A DNA stretch of 64,000 bases from Cinclus cinclus. Its lineage: Eukaryota; Chordata; Aves; Passeriformes; Cinclidae. The DNA is taken from contig NC_085048.1 in the NCBI RefSeq assembly GCF_963662255.1, positions 98,530,729-98,594,728 of the forward strand, written 5' to 3'. Numbering within the stretch: position 1 is the stretch's first letter; the number at the start of each line of letters is the position of its first letter. Under the pieces are notes generated by a model that was not told the DNA's origin, did not search any database, and was given only the letters and a program-made list of their open reading frames with translations. This document shows, one piece after another, positions 49,566 to 62,478 of this stretch. The position numbers and the translations under genes are program-made.

Positions 49566-52539
49566 ATGGAAACGTGGGCCTCCCTCAACTTTTATACATA
49601 GATAGATGGGAATCCTGTAAATATTTGATCAGCTTTGCTTAAAGGGACAATTTGTATGGGAAAATATTACCACAGTAAAGAAATCATGCTGGCCAAGCTT
49701 GTTCTCCTTTGCATATATACAAATAATAGCTGCAAATACCAAGAGATTGGAAAGGGAGAAATATTTGGTTCATACCTGTGTTTTAGCTTTAATGAATGAT
49801 GTTTTAAAAATTCCTAGCTAAAACAAAGTGTCTGCTATATAATTAAAATGAAGAGTCACAAGCAGCTTATCTTTAAAAGCAGGTTGTAACAGGAAAGAAA
49901 ACCCAGGACTTCTCAGCTGCAATTTTATGGCTCTATCAAAACTTGCCTAATTTTACCTATTTATTTCAGTGCATAATAAAAGATGTACTCAGAGAAAAAA
50001 TGTGCAATGCATACATATTTTTAAAGGCTTAGAAAGCTAGCAGCTTTCTTTTAACACCCTTGGATCTAATTTTGTTTCTAACAAGTAAAATGATAAGAAT
50101 GGGGCCCTAAAAAGGATAATGGTCTGAAACCTGCTCTTTGAATCTTTGAATCTTTGCAGATGCTAAAGCTAGAATTTGAATAGAAAAGATGGGTGGTCTG
50201 CTGACCATCTTTGGTCACAGAGTTGAGCATTACTGCCCAGAAAAAGCTTATGGGTTTTGTCAGGAAGGTTTCAGAAACCACTGTATTGAACCACCAGCCT
50301 ATAATAGCTCTTCCACATTTCACAGGATGTCAGTTCCTGGAGCTGTTTTTCCTTTGATGCACACAAAGTACTGCCAGTAATTTCAATCAGAATTATGCCG
50401 TGCACTGGAAGAAGACAATAACATAATATGAATTATCATGTTTTTTCCATATCCCTGCCTCTCACAGAACTGCTGGTTTGTTAGAAGAGTTAGTACAGTA
50501 TATGCTACTGATCTGTAGCTGCTTTCTTTTTTTTTTTTTAAAAAAAAAAAAAAGCTTAGTGCTGGTGTAATCCTTCTCATCCAGATATATCAAAGCATGT
50601 TATAAAGAAGCAAAAGGAGTGGAACCAAGAAGAGACTTACAGTGAAGCCTTTCTTTTTTTAATTTGCTAACATGAAATGCTCTTAAATTATTTGTAGTGA
50701 AAAATAAAGGGAACATTATGAAAATTAAAGAATCACATTGTAAAAATGGCTTCATTTTTAAAATTATGTTCCCCTTCATATTCCTTGTGGTCTTAGTTTA
50801 GAAAAGTTAAATGCCTTTTCTTTGTTGCTATTTTTCAGGTGGGATTGAACAAATCTTCTTTCAAATATTTTCTTTTCAGAGAGACCTCTAAACCTAAGAT
50901 GAGCTAATTCTTAATATAACTCCAAATCAAGGCACTTCCCTCAATAAAACTCCTACTCTTGATGCGCTTGCATTACACAGGACAACGAGCAACAATCCTT
51001 TGGCTGAGTGAAAATCTACACCAAAATTACAGTCACAGAAAGATTTATGAATTAGAGGATATGCAAGAGCAACACTAGTGTTGCCACACACTTTTGAGCT
51101 CCAAAAAACACAAGGTGGTAAAAACTCACAAAGTGAGGGCTGAAAAAAGGTTTCTTCAGCAAAAATCCTACTGACCAAAATGGAATTTACCCAAGTCAAA
51201 GGCCTGGGCTCTGCCTTATTGTTGAAGCATTCCAGCAAAATCAATATGAGCTATAAATTATTAGAAGCCATTTTTAATTCTCACCTACTTTGCACTAATG
51301 ATCAATTTATCATGAATGCAGAAAGAGATTTGAAGCAATGTCTATGCCATTAAAATAAATATCCATTAGCTATTGAGGATATCCCACAAGTGCATTTGCT
51401 TCTTGTGGAATTCTTCCAAAACCCTGGATCTATATAGAGTATAATATAATGATATTTAACTGGTAATGAGGAATTGAATTGCACGGGGGAAATAGCTTAC
51501 AACCTTAAAAACTTCTAAAGTAACTTCTCTAGTCAAGATGGGTTTCAGTTATACAATTCAGTATATGAAAAAGGTTTTTTTGTCTATAAAATGCATCTCT
51601 CTTAGTTTGCATTTCTTTCATTTTTTTCATCAAAGGAGATTCATAATGTGCAAGCAATACAATAAAGGCTTCCTTCTACTAAAGAAGCTCAGAAATACAC
51701 AGATTCACAAGATTAGTTTTCCAGAAGGAAAATTCTAATTATGCATTTGAAGTAGTTTGCTTATTCCTTTACCAGTACAGTTTGCAATGTAAATGTTGTA
51801 AATGTGACTAGCAGCAGGGAATTCCTGTGTCATTACTCAATACAGACCCAGGTGGTAAACAACAGTTAACTTTTTGTTAATTTATTTAGACTCCCCAGTT
51901 TAATGTCTTTGTTTAAAAAGGACAAACTACTGTACCACTGGGGTTTTTGGTCACAGTGCTGAGATCAGCAGGTTATTTAATCTGTCTTTAGCCACAGACA
52001 TAAATCTCATTAGGAAGTTTTCTGACCCGGGTGACTATAAAGACAAGGAGTGAGAAAACCCAGAGCATTAACACAAACCCGGCCATTAATCTACAATGCA
52101 TATTTCTCTCCTGACAAAAAAGATTATCAGATTTCCATTTCTTGGTGAAGAGAATATCTCAAGCACTCTGAAATCAGTACATGTTGATCTCTGATCTCCT
52201 GTGGCAAACAGGAACTTCTTTTTCCATGTATATTTTCAGCTGACTAATCTCCAATAAAACTTTATCATATTTTTCTAATAGATATGTGGCAGGCTGAAAT
52301 GCTTGGTACTTATTTTCCTTTTAGTTGCCTGCTTTTAGTGCGAGCCTCTGTGCTTGAACGTGGTTCAGGGTGACACCGTGAGTCGACATCTGCTCACAGC
52401 ATATTGGAGTGCACAAACACAAGCAGAGCCTGCAAAAATGTAAAGCAATTCTCCCCTCCAGCTCAGCATTAACAAACCCTCAGCAGGAACTTGGGCACAA
52501 ATTTTGACATTATATCCCAGGAAGACACGAGCCTATTGA
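49566..52539. other. Unique intronic sequence
   Basis: AT-rich, with a T13A14 block at 50527-50553 and a three-copy TTTGAATC run near 50136-50158. Nothing else recognised. Confidence 0.5.
50527..50553. repeat. T13-A14 homopolymer pair
   Basis: Thirteen T directly followed by fourteen A, a self-complementary block. The length may be unreliable. Confidence 0.9.
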
Positions 52540-52890
52540 GAAAAATGTGAGAAGAGCAACATGACCAGAGTCTAGGGAACAGGGGTTTCAATAAAGCTTG
52601 AAAGAATTAGGCTAGAAAGGAGACAACTGAGATTGAACATGATAATAGCTTTCAGATGCATGAAAGGCTGTTTCTAAAGAATAAGGAAATCACCTGTTCT
52701 CAATCACAGTGATGGACAGGACAGAAAGAAATCTGCTAAATTGCAGCAATTAAGATTCAGGGCAGATATTGTAAAAACCTTCTCAACAGTGAGTATAGTG
52801 AGGTGCTATAAAAGATCACCCAGAAGATGGTAGACTCTTCACTATTAGAATTACTTCTGAACAGCACAGTCTTTTTGGAGCTGCTCAAAT
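52540..52890 (+). mobile_element. Old CR1/L3-like LINE fragment
   Basis: A diverged element with the order AGGAGACAACTGAG, AACATGATAATAGCTTTCAG, GCATGAAAGGCTG, AAATCACCTGTTCTC, AAATTGCAGCAATTAAGATTC, GCAGATATTGTAAAAACCTT and CAGTGAGTATAGTGAGGTGC. This is the same block order as the 3' part of CR1/L3 elements but far more diverged than the other copies here. Boundaries are approximate. Confidence 0.65.
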
Positions 52891-53356
52891 ATAATTTATT
52901 AACCTTTCAGGACCAGGACAATGTCCTACACTCCCTTTCATCTTTAAATTCCTACAAATAGCACTCTTGCATGCAATCATTTTTGCTGGAAAATGTTAAA
53001 CTGCAGAAATAAAAATATTCTCCACTAGGCCTCCCCTTGCCCATGTTGTTACAGAAATAAGTTGGAGGAGATTTCTTATCCACACCCTTGTTTTTCACCC
53101 ATGTGATGTTACTAGAGATGACAGGTCTATTTGCCTGTTTGACGAAGAAGACAACAATGAGAATAACCAACCTTATCTAGGCCAATAATAAAAAAATAAG
53201 AAAGCAAATCTCACCACACCACAAATTCCTTTGCTAGATTGCAAAACAAGACAAAATGAATTCAAGAAGGAGGCAAATGCATCAGGCATAAAGATTTTAG
53301 ATGAATAGAAAATAAGTTGATCCGTCCATTTGGGTTTTCAAAGAATAGCCTGTGGC

Positions 53357-53408
53357 ATCTCTCTCTCTCTCTATCTAATCTATATAATCTAATCTATCTA
53401 TCTATCTT
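53357..53408. repeat. (TC)n / (TATC)n compound microsatellite
   Basis: CT dinucleotides pass into CTAT and ATCTAAT units. Confidence 0.9.
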
Positions 53409-55406
53409 TATTCCATGTGTGTGTTTCCCACCTTTTAACGCTGACAAAAATCATCATGATTAGATCTTATTTCCTAAAGTTGGACCATGTTATCAACTAT
53501 TACATAAATGCATGAGATTGAAACATAGTCCTGCTCCTGGCTTCAGTGGGCTCAATAGTATTCATTAAATAGTCTGTTCTCATGGGATTCCACTTCCAAT
53601 CATGTTGTTTAGCTTTGAAACTTGCAGTTTCAAGTAATTTTAATTCTTTACTGAATTACAATGTTTTAGTGCACAATATTCTCCACATCATCCTGTCAAT
53701 GATTTTACATCTCTACGTGGTTCAGAGAGAGAGTTGGATGCTGTGGTGTCCTATTTGAAATTTCATGGAGCCATTTACATGTGCTAAGTGAAGCAACACC
53801 CAGTGCTCATCCAGATATGGACAACTGTGCATGAATCTTTCAAAAGTGAACTAAAACATGATTGAAAGAACTCACTTAAAAATACCAATTAAAACTTGAG
53901 TAAAATTTGCTTGCAATAGTTGTGAGGGAGAAAACTGTAATGTCAACACAGAAGAGGGTTAGGGTTATGATCTATTTCTACTGAGGATAGGAAAGAATAG
54001 AAATTCCCTGTCCCTTCCCTAATCTCTGTCTCCGTAAATTTCCATGTTACATCCTTGACAAGTCTCCTAGTACTTGTAATTTCTTCTTTTTCTCCCTGGT
54101 AATTTGCACTGATGTAAAGAGTGAGAGAAATCTCCAGAGCAAGTTCCTTTACTTACAGCTCCCTTCGGAGAAAGAACTTTGCCTTTTTGCCAGTATGTAA
54201 AGTATCTCAAGATTTGTCCCTCGTTTATTAAATTCATTAGAGATCATCATGGCTATTGAATTTCTTTCCAGCAGGATACTCTCTTGTCAGCAATTCCCTG
54301 TCCACTGTTCTTCAAAGAAACAGTTTTCTTTGATCCATATTATAACTGAATCTCCACAACTTGAAAATAAACCTGTTGTAGCTCACTCCTCCACTGCTGA
54401 TTACTGTATTTCCAGTCAAGACCATTCTCACAGAATATACTTTTCAAGGATGTGTCTTTTCTCACACCTTTTGCATTACCTTCTTGCTTCATAACACTTT
54501 TCTGTAATAATCTGAATACAGATTTTAAAACAATTAATTGATGCTTCTATTCCAGATACTTCAGCAGGACAATACATGTAGAAAATGTAAAACACCTAAA
54601 TAATACAAGAATTGTCATAAAAGAAATGAGAACAGTTGGATAAAAATAAACCTCATCTAACCAAAGTCACAGCTGCAATGTCATACCCATCAAATTAAAG
54701 AATCTGCATCACTAGAAGAATGTGAAAAACCTAAGCAATAGGAGGCCATCAAAAGATCCAGGGAATATGGGAGTAGTATTGAAGAGATGTGCAGAATGTA
54801 GAACAAGAGAAAGAAAAGTAGCAGAAAATTCCGAAACAGAAATCCACAGTATACTAGAAAATTGAAGCTAGGAACATTTTACTTTCCAAACTTGGATTCT
54901 AACAAAGGATCCAAGCAACTGCAGAACACACAACAGCAAAATCTGGTGATTTACAATTATTTCTTCCCTATATACTTATGAAATAGATGTTTAAATTTAG
55001 TGCTTCTCTTCTTGAAAAGGAAAGTAAAGCTTTTTCCATCATATTTCAAAAAAGCTTCAGGACTGAAATGGAATATATTTCAAATGGAAAGATCAAAGTT
55101 ACTGTGTTTCATCCCAGAACACACAAAGTTAAAGAAATTAATTATTTTTTTTCTAGCAGTGTTTTGATCCTGATTTCTTATACATAGGGAGGTTGAATTT
55201 TTGCCAAGTTGCATGAAAAACTATGCAGTTTCATTGATTCATAACTGTCCAATTATATATAATCTTTGCTTACTGCTCCTGAACAAGGACAATTCTCCTG
55301 TCATTATTTTCCTTCTGGTTTACAGTAAGCCAAGCATCACTTGTTTCAACAGAACATCATTATGGGTTGCTTTTCTCTCCAAATACATTTTCCAGTGGAT
55401 CATGTT

Positions 55407-55452
55407 AAAAAAAAAAAAAAAAAAGAAAGAAAGAAAGAAAGAAAAAAAAAAG
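55407..55452. repeat. A-rich / (AAAG)n tract
   Basis: Eighteen A followed by GAAA units and another A run. Confidence 0.9.
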
Positions 55453-57368
55453 GATAACACAAAACCAAGCTGAAAGCAAGCAAAAATGATGACAAAACGG
55501 CTGCCACAGCAGTACAGCTGGGATGCAAGCTTCTCTGCCTCTCTGATAATTTGTCCAGCCTGCATGGGGAATATTGACTGCTGGCAGATTACCATAGCTA
55601 TAAAAGAGACCATGTAGAAACTAAGTGAGAAGGACAAAGAGTGGAAGTGGGGTATATGTGTACACTTGTTCACCTGCATGTGTGAGAGAGAACAAAGAGA
55701 AAGCTCTATATTTGGGTTTATGTATCCTTTACAACATTTCAGAGGTTTGCAACAGTCCCCAAGAAAGCTTCTGCTCATATCCTTTCCTGATTAAGGCAAT
55801 AAATATTGAAGTAATCTCATATTCATGAGTAATTTTCTAAATTAAAAAAAAAAAAAACAGACATTTTTAGAAAGACTTTAGCTAAACAATCATGGACTAC
55901 TTAGGATGGGCCTAGGTCCCCTTTACTAAGCACATACTTTGTTGAAGCTTTCTGAGACATCTATAATACATTTTAAGCATTCACGAGCACATAATTAACA
56001 CAATGAACTTATGTTTTCAGAACAGTTCAATAGGTATGATTTTTTTTTTTTTTTTTTAATCTTTAGAGTGGTTTGCAGTCAACAGTCTTGCTAGCAGATT
56101 AAAACTGTTGATAGGACCTATAATTGCATCCACATTTCTCCTCTCCACCCTCTCCTTCTTAAATTTTTGTAAGCTTTGATTTCAGGAACCTCTCACTTAT
56201 TCCTTTACAGCAGCATGAGGTAGTATAAGCCACAAAATTATTGCATATAATGACGCAATTGTATAATCCTTCATGGAGAATGACGTATACTCTGAATGAC
56301 GTCTCTAACTCTGAAAATGTAGTAGGGTGAAATGCAGTTGGAACAGACAAGAGTCCTCTGGTCTCAGTTCAAACAACAGGAAAGCACTCTACTTTTCACT
56401 TGGAAAGGAAAAACCAACCCAAGCTGCTTCACAAGTTTAGAAATCATAGCAAACCCAATTAGGGATTATAGCCTTAAATTTACATTTGAATATGTAGCCC
56501 CTGCACAAGTTTGGGGGTTAAAAATTGTGCTAAGAAACTTTCTAATAAATGCATGTGGTATTTTATTACCATGGAACAATCTGACTATAAATGGCTGTAG
56601 ACTATTAAGGAGTTGGAGTGCAATGATAAATGTGGTCACAAACACAGATTAACTAATTGTTGGTTTTTTTGCTCTGCAAGGCTCCTGTTACTGAATTAAT
56701 CAGTTACTCCATTAGCAAAGCAATATTCTCCTCTGCTTTCACATGAAACACAAAGGATTGTGAATAAGCTCTGAAGGATCACACAGGGAACAACATAGTG
56801 CTCCAGTTCTGTTTTCCACCACCACCACAGGATAACAGACTGTGCATGCAAGAGATGCAATGGAGCCACGCCAGCTGCTCAAGAGGGAGGGACAAGAAAC
56901 TCAGCAGCACTTCTCAGCTGGGTTATGGTGGAAAAGATATTGGTGGACATTCCCATTTGATGATTTTTAGTGCTTTGCACAACTTGTGAGCAGAGGAGAT
57001 TCAGGCTACAGTTGCCATTTCAAACCTAGTAGGTCCGATCTATCCTTTGAGAACATCTGTATTCAAAAATTATGTTCCTGATTCATTTCATTAGGCTATT
57101 TTCACCAAAGAATTCTTAAGATGTTTCTGAAAAAATAGGAGCTTTCACTTTTCAAGTGAGATGGGCATATTTGTCATACAGTCCTTCTGCCTTTCTTGTA
57201 TGTACTCCCACTCTAATTCTCATACAGAGACAGTGACACCAGTGCTGATGACAATGACACTGGCAAGCATGCATACCGAATTAAGCTAGAATGTGCTAGA
57301 ATTAGTACCAGCATACTGGTTGTTCCACCCCAAAGGAGGGAGGGAAAAATATTTCCCTCCTTTCTCCC

Positions 57369-57393
57369 TTTTTTTTTTTTTTTTTTTTTTTTT
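57369..57393. repeat. T25 homopolymer
   Basis: A pure T run preceded by pyrimidine-rich CCCTCCTTTCTCCC. Confidence 0.9.
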
Positions 57394-59872
57394 ACTGCAT
57401 GTAAATGCAGAATATCTATACAATAAAAGCAAAAGTGAAAGGTTCACCTGCAATTCAATTAGGGATACTGAAGGCTAAAATTATATAAAGATCATGCACA
57501 AACAATAAACAATAGCTCTCTTAAAAGGGCATATACTATTTCTAATGACATTTTTCAAAGGAGTCCTGTTATTTTTTGTTATTTATTTTATTTGTTGCTA
57601 TCTGTATATTTTGTTATTTTACTATTTGAAAATCTTCAAATAATTGCAAACCACTCAAAAATATTATGCATTCCAAGGAAGTTTTGAATTAAGGAATCAA
57701 TGAGTTTGTATTGTAAAATATTTTACTGCATATCAACTATGAAAAATAAATATCAAACAAACCAACAATAAATATTAAACCTGGGTGCTGAGGGACTTTT
57801 AATGCATATAGACAAAGAGGAAGACTAAGTAGTTAATAATTTCTTATATCTGTGCTTGTTTTAAAAGGTAATATGAAAGTATTTCTCTTGGGTTCCATGC
57901 CTTCCAAGTCAGACACACAAACACACAAATTTTAGTGAGTCACTTCAGGGAGCTGGTACCAAATAACTCTGAAAAGTTTGACAGACAATAGATGCAAAGG
58001 CAAATGCCTAAAAAGCCAAAACAATGGGTCAAGTCTAATCTCTACCTGTGTGAATTAGGGTTTCAAGATTGAGGGTGATTTGATTTAGAGCAACAATGGA
58101 AGCCTGATCACTGGTGTTGAAAGGAAGATATACAGGAGAATACTTTTATCTGCCTACTTACAGATAACCAGAACAGGAGCAGCACAGTTTGACTCAGTTT
58201 GCGTCAGAGAGGTGAAATGTGAGGCATCCTTTTATCAGCCACCCAACCTAAAATAACCTTGGGAGGAATTACTTGGGGAAAGATGAGGGGTGCTCTAGCC
58301 ACCTCCTTTTACACTTTCTCCACCCACTGGTGCAGGTGCTATTAAGTTCTGGTTGGACTGTGTAAATCCCCCCCTAATCAGGCCAACTCTGGGTATCCTG
58401 AGTACCTCCTTGGAAGGACTGTCATGAAATATCTCTGAGCGGGAGTATCCACCTTTGAAGCACCATTTCCCTCTGCAGCCATATAGAATTTAGGCCTATT
58501 CTCTGTTGCTGCAAATAGAACTGAACAAATAATTGACTAGCTGGCTCTTTTCCAAAGCCAAAAGAAATTGTTGTTGCTTTTATCCTAGTGAAATGAAAAC
58601 ACTTTGTATTTTATGATGTTTAGATTTTGTGGTACTTTAAAGGTTTCAAAAACTCCATTTTAGAAAGAAACTTTAAAAAAGTAGCTATTTAAAAAATGAA
58701 TACTGCATTATTTTAACTGATGTGATTTAAACACATCTACACAAACCAATGAATTGTTTCAGCTGGGAGGAACTCTAAGCCCTCTCTTCACCTGACAGGG
58801 TTTCCAGAGTTTGTAAGCACTAGGTGTATATTCTGGAGTTCACATGGCCAACTGGAATTCACCAATAGTAGACTGGACCTTTGATGGTTCAGATTTGTGA
58901 ACATTTGTTCCTTTAATGTCTTTGATGATATAACCAACCACACTAATTTTGGATATAATTGTAGGTAAGCATAGTGTTGGACCATCTGTTGCAATGTCTA
59001 TAAAAAGATTTGTACTTGTACAATACAGTTAAATTCCAATAAATAAAATTGAACAACAAAGAACATGCCTGGAAAGGAAATTTTTTTGAGTTCAAAACTT
59101 TACTCATGTAAAAAATCCCACTGTTTTGAAAGTGTTTTGTATGTAACATGCTGCACATTTTGTGATTGCTGCACAGTATGTGTGATATTGCAAGGTACAT
59201 GATATTGCTCTCCTCCTCTCCCTCTGCTTTATATGCTCACATCTAATTTTGTGACCTTTTCTCTTTTAGTTTAGATATATCCTGCAGACACTGTTGAACA
59301 TACCACAGTGCAAAACAATGGTGACCAAAATTTCAGAATAAAGAACTGCCTAACTAGGTTGTGTTGGAAAACTCTGAAACAAACAAACCCCAAAACCATC
59401 TCTACAGCTTTTGATTTTGCTTTATAAGTAAATCCAGAAAATTACTAAGGGGGAGAAAAGATCAAGGAAAGTTGTTAATTGTATTGTTATTTTGCATGGA
59501 AAAATACTACTAGTCAAAATATACTATGGACAATCGTCTCACAGTTAAGCACTAAAACTCAACAGGAAGCAGAATTATCAAGAATCGTATCCCTAAACCC
59601 TTAGAAACTGAGTATTTTTGTCATTGAATGTCATCATTTTACATTAACCATAATGAAGTCATGTTTCCTTTCATACATGAAGGATAAAAGAAGACAATTG
59701 TTTTAAATTCTTTTTTAAAAAGTGTTTTTAAAAACTACATTAAACTTGCATGAAATGTTATTTTATAATACTTAAATTGATTCAATTCGCACAGAGATCG
59801 ATGCTAGTCACCACTGATAAATTTGTATGATTTTTATTTATATATATATATTAGCTATTTATTTGGAGTGTC

Positions 59873-59940
59873 TTTTTGTTTGTTTGTTTGTTTGTTTGTT
59901 GCTGTTGTGGTTTGTTTTTTGGTTTTTTTTTTCTTTTTTT
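59873..59940. repeat. (TTTG)n and T-rich tract
   Basis: About six TTTG units, then TTGCTGTTGTGG and T-rich sequence. Confidence 0.9.
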
Positions 59941-62243
59941 AATAGGGATTCCTTAATTGTAATATACAAAGCTGAAAAAACAAATGCTTAAATATCCTGG
60001 TATGTGACCTGGTACTGTACCTTTTCTGTTTTTCATCAGAAATACCTTTCAGTAGAAACTTTGAAGAAACTTATAAAAGCTTATGAAAGTAGCAAGTAAG
60101 ACAGCAAATACAGGTAAAGAAACACTGCAAAACCTGGGACATCCCAGAGTACATCAGAGAGCCTCCAGGACAGGGAAAAACTAGAGAATTAGAAGTTATT
60201 AATGCAGAGTACACTGAAGGGATCTAAAACTGTGTCTACTCGGATAGTTTAACCTGCTCTTGAATTCTAAAATATTCCTTGACATACCCTCAGTTTGCTC
60301 ATGGAAGTTTCTTGTGTAATTAAGGCCTGGGTTCCAGAGCCTGAGCTTTAGTTTCCTGGGGATACTAGGTAAATGCCTAAGACCAGAGGCTTAGTGCTCC
60401 CCACAGAGCTTTTTATAAATGACAGGGATTCAAGTTCTGAGCAGAAGTATCTACTAATCACAATGTATCAGCATGAAACTCTATTCGAGAAGTCAAACAA
60501 ATGTTAAAAAAAATCAAAACAAAACAACCCCACCCCCCACCAACCACTAATTACCCCATCCCTCAGCAGCTCTGATCCACCTGTTACTAATTTTTAAGAC
60601 TAGATGCATTTCCCCACCATAACAATCCTCTTTATTCTTTATTTTGCTAGGGTTTTCTCCTTATTTGTCTCTTGAGACTTAACACGAAGACTTCATTTCC
60701 TCTAAAAAGAAATGGTCTTACTCTGGTTACTCTCAGTAACATACAAACCATTTCCCTACACCTGGCATATAAATTCTCAAAGAGTTATTAGAAGAACTGG
60801 ATGCCACTCTCACAGTCCTCTCAGTCTTGGGGACATTCTTCTCTCTGACAGGACACAGCAAGTGACAGTCAAAAATGCCATATAAAGCCAAAGCATGTAG
60901 CAAGGCTCAGGAACAATAGTGCATTTTTACTGCTATAGTATAAATGTAAAATAATCATCAGACTCATTGCTTGGAGGGATTAGAAAGCTGATGTAATTAT
61001 AAAGGAGATATTCTATTCAGCAGCATTTAATTGTCTGGTCTTAATGCTGCCTGTTGCATGTGGTAAAACACTTCTGATCCAGGGAGCTGTCTGCTCTGCA
61101 GAAGCCTTAAAGTAAGACAAAATTGCAAGGACACGTTGAAAATTTAGCAACCTTATAAATAAAAATCAAGTTTGGCAGGTATATGGCATATAGAAAGCCA
61201 AGCCACTGAGAGGTGAGGTTTGGGAACTTCACACCTCGATGAATCTCTCGTAATATAAAAAATAAAATTATTAGAAGGTAAGTTATTTGGGATCTGGATA
61301 ATTAAGATTAGGAGATAATCTCAAGAGTATTAACAAGGATGATTTTTTTTGCATGACATCACAATATTCCAAAAGGTCCAGAACAACTAATTCTAAAAAG
61401 CATCAAAAATGCATTTCAGAGCTAAACTGACAAAACTGATGACACCATATTTCCTGTGTGGTTGCCAGTGCTTAAGTTATCCCTCATCTGAATGCTGCCA
61501 AGAAATAACCCTGGTTGCTCCTGTAACTTTGAGAGTTTTGCAATGAGAGCTTGAAAAAATGGGAAAGGCAAATTAGCTAAGTTAAAAAAGAAGAAAAATG
61601 TTTTCTTATAGTGTTTGTCACTCAGAAGGAACTTAGAAATTGATGGCTAGTTGTATTATAAGTCACTGAATCTTGCTTTTGACCGTTAAGCTTCCAAAAG
61701 GGTTTTTTATAGGAATGCAGGAGACCCCGGAACTTAGAAAGAAGTAAAAATAATTGGCAGTAATTTGGAAAATGGCACATTTTCTCTACTGTTTGATTTA
61801 TCTTATTGTACTAATCCCTACCCTTCTGTGCCACTGGGAGACAGACAGCTAAAGAAACTGCTTCATTTGGAAATAGATTTGTTATCATTTAAACAGAAAT
61901 CACTGAGCAATTGACTTGCTCTTTTTATATGTAAACATCTCTGCAGATTAATTTCTGTTTCTACTTAATGAAGCAGGTTATTAAAGTTGCTTATCAATTT
62001 TTTAAACACTTGTCATCTTTGATAATCTTAGAGGTGTTTCTCTTTCAAGCTATAATCTGTGTGTCATTGATAAACCAATTACAGATTTCAGAAGGCAAAT
62101 GATCATGAAAAATGGATAATGAGTGGTAATAATTTAAAAATTCATACTATTTTATAGCACTAGAGATAAGGAAAAGCCTATATATATTTCAAAATAAAAA
62201 GGCTAATCATACATGTCACCTTACAGCCATAATTTTTCTATAT

Positions 62244-62478
62244 AGGTTTAGACTAGATGCTAGAAAAATATTCTTCACTGTGAGGGTGGTGAGGCACTGG
62301 CACAGGTTGCCCAGGAAACTGCAGATGCCCCATCCCAGGGAGTGTTCAAGGCTGGGCTGGATGGGGCTCTGGGCAACCTGGTCTACTGAAAGTTGCCCCT
62401 GCCCATGGGGCAGTTCTCAGAAGTGAACAAGATGTTCTTCAAGATCCCTTCCAACCCAAACCATTCTATGATTTTATG
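62244..62478 (+). mobile_element. CR1 LINE 3' fragment
   Basis: About 235 bp of CR1: TTCTTCACTGTGAGGGTGGT, GAGGCACTGGCACAGGTTGC, AGTGTTCAAGGCTGGGCTGG, CAACCTGGTCTACTGAAAG, CCCTTCCAACCCAAACCATT and a terminal CTATGATTTTATG. It is the best preserved CR1 copy here and sense on the plus strand. Confidence 0.94.

Larger units (their letters stand above)
52891..62243. other. Unique intronic sequence with simple repeats
   Basis: About 9.3 kb, AT-rich. It contains CT/TATC repeats at 53357-53408, A-rich runs at 55407-55452 and 55843-55857, T runs at 56040-56057 and 57369-57393, and a TTTG tract at 59873-59940. No exon or transposon body recognised. Confidence 0.5.
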
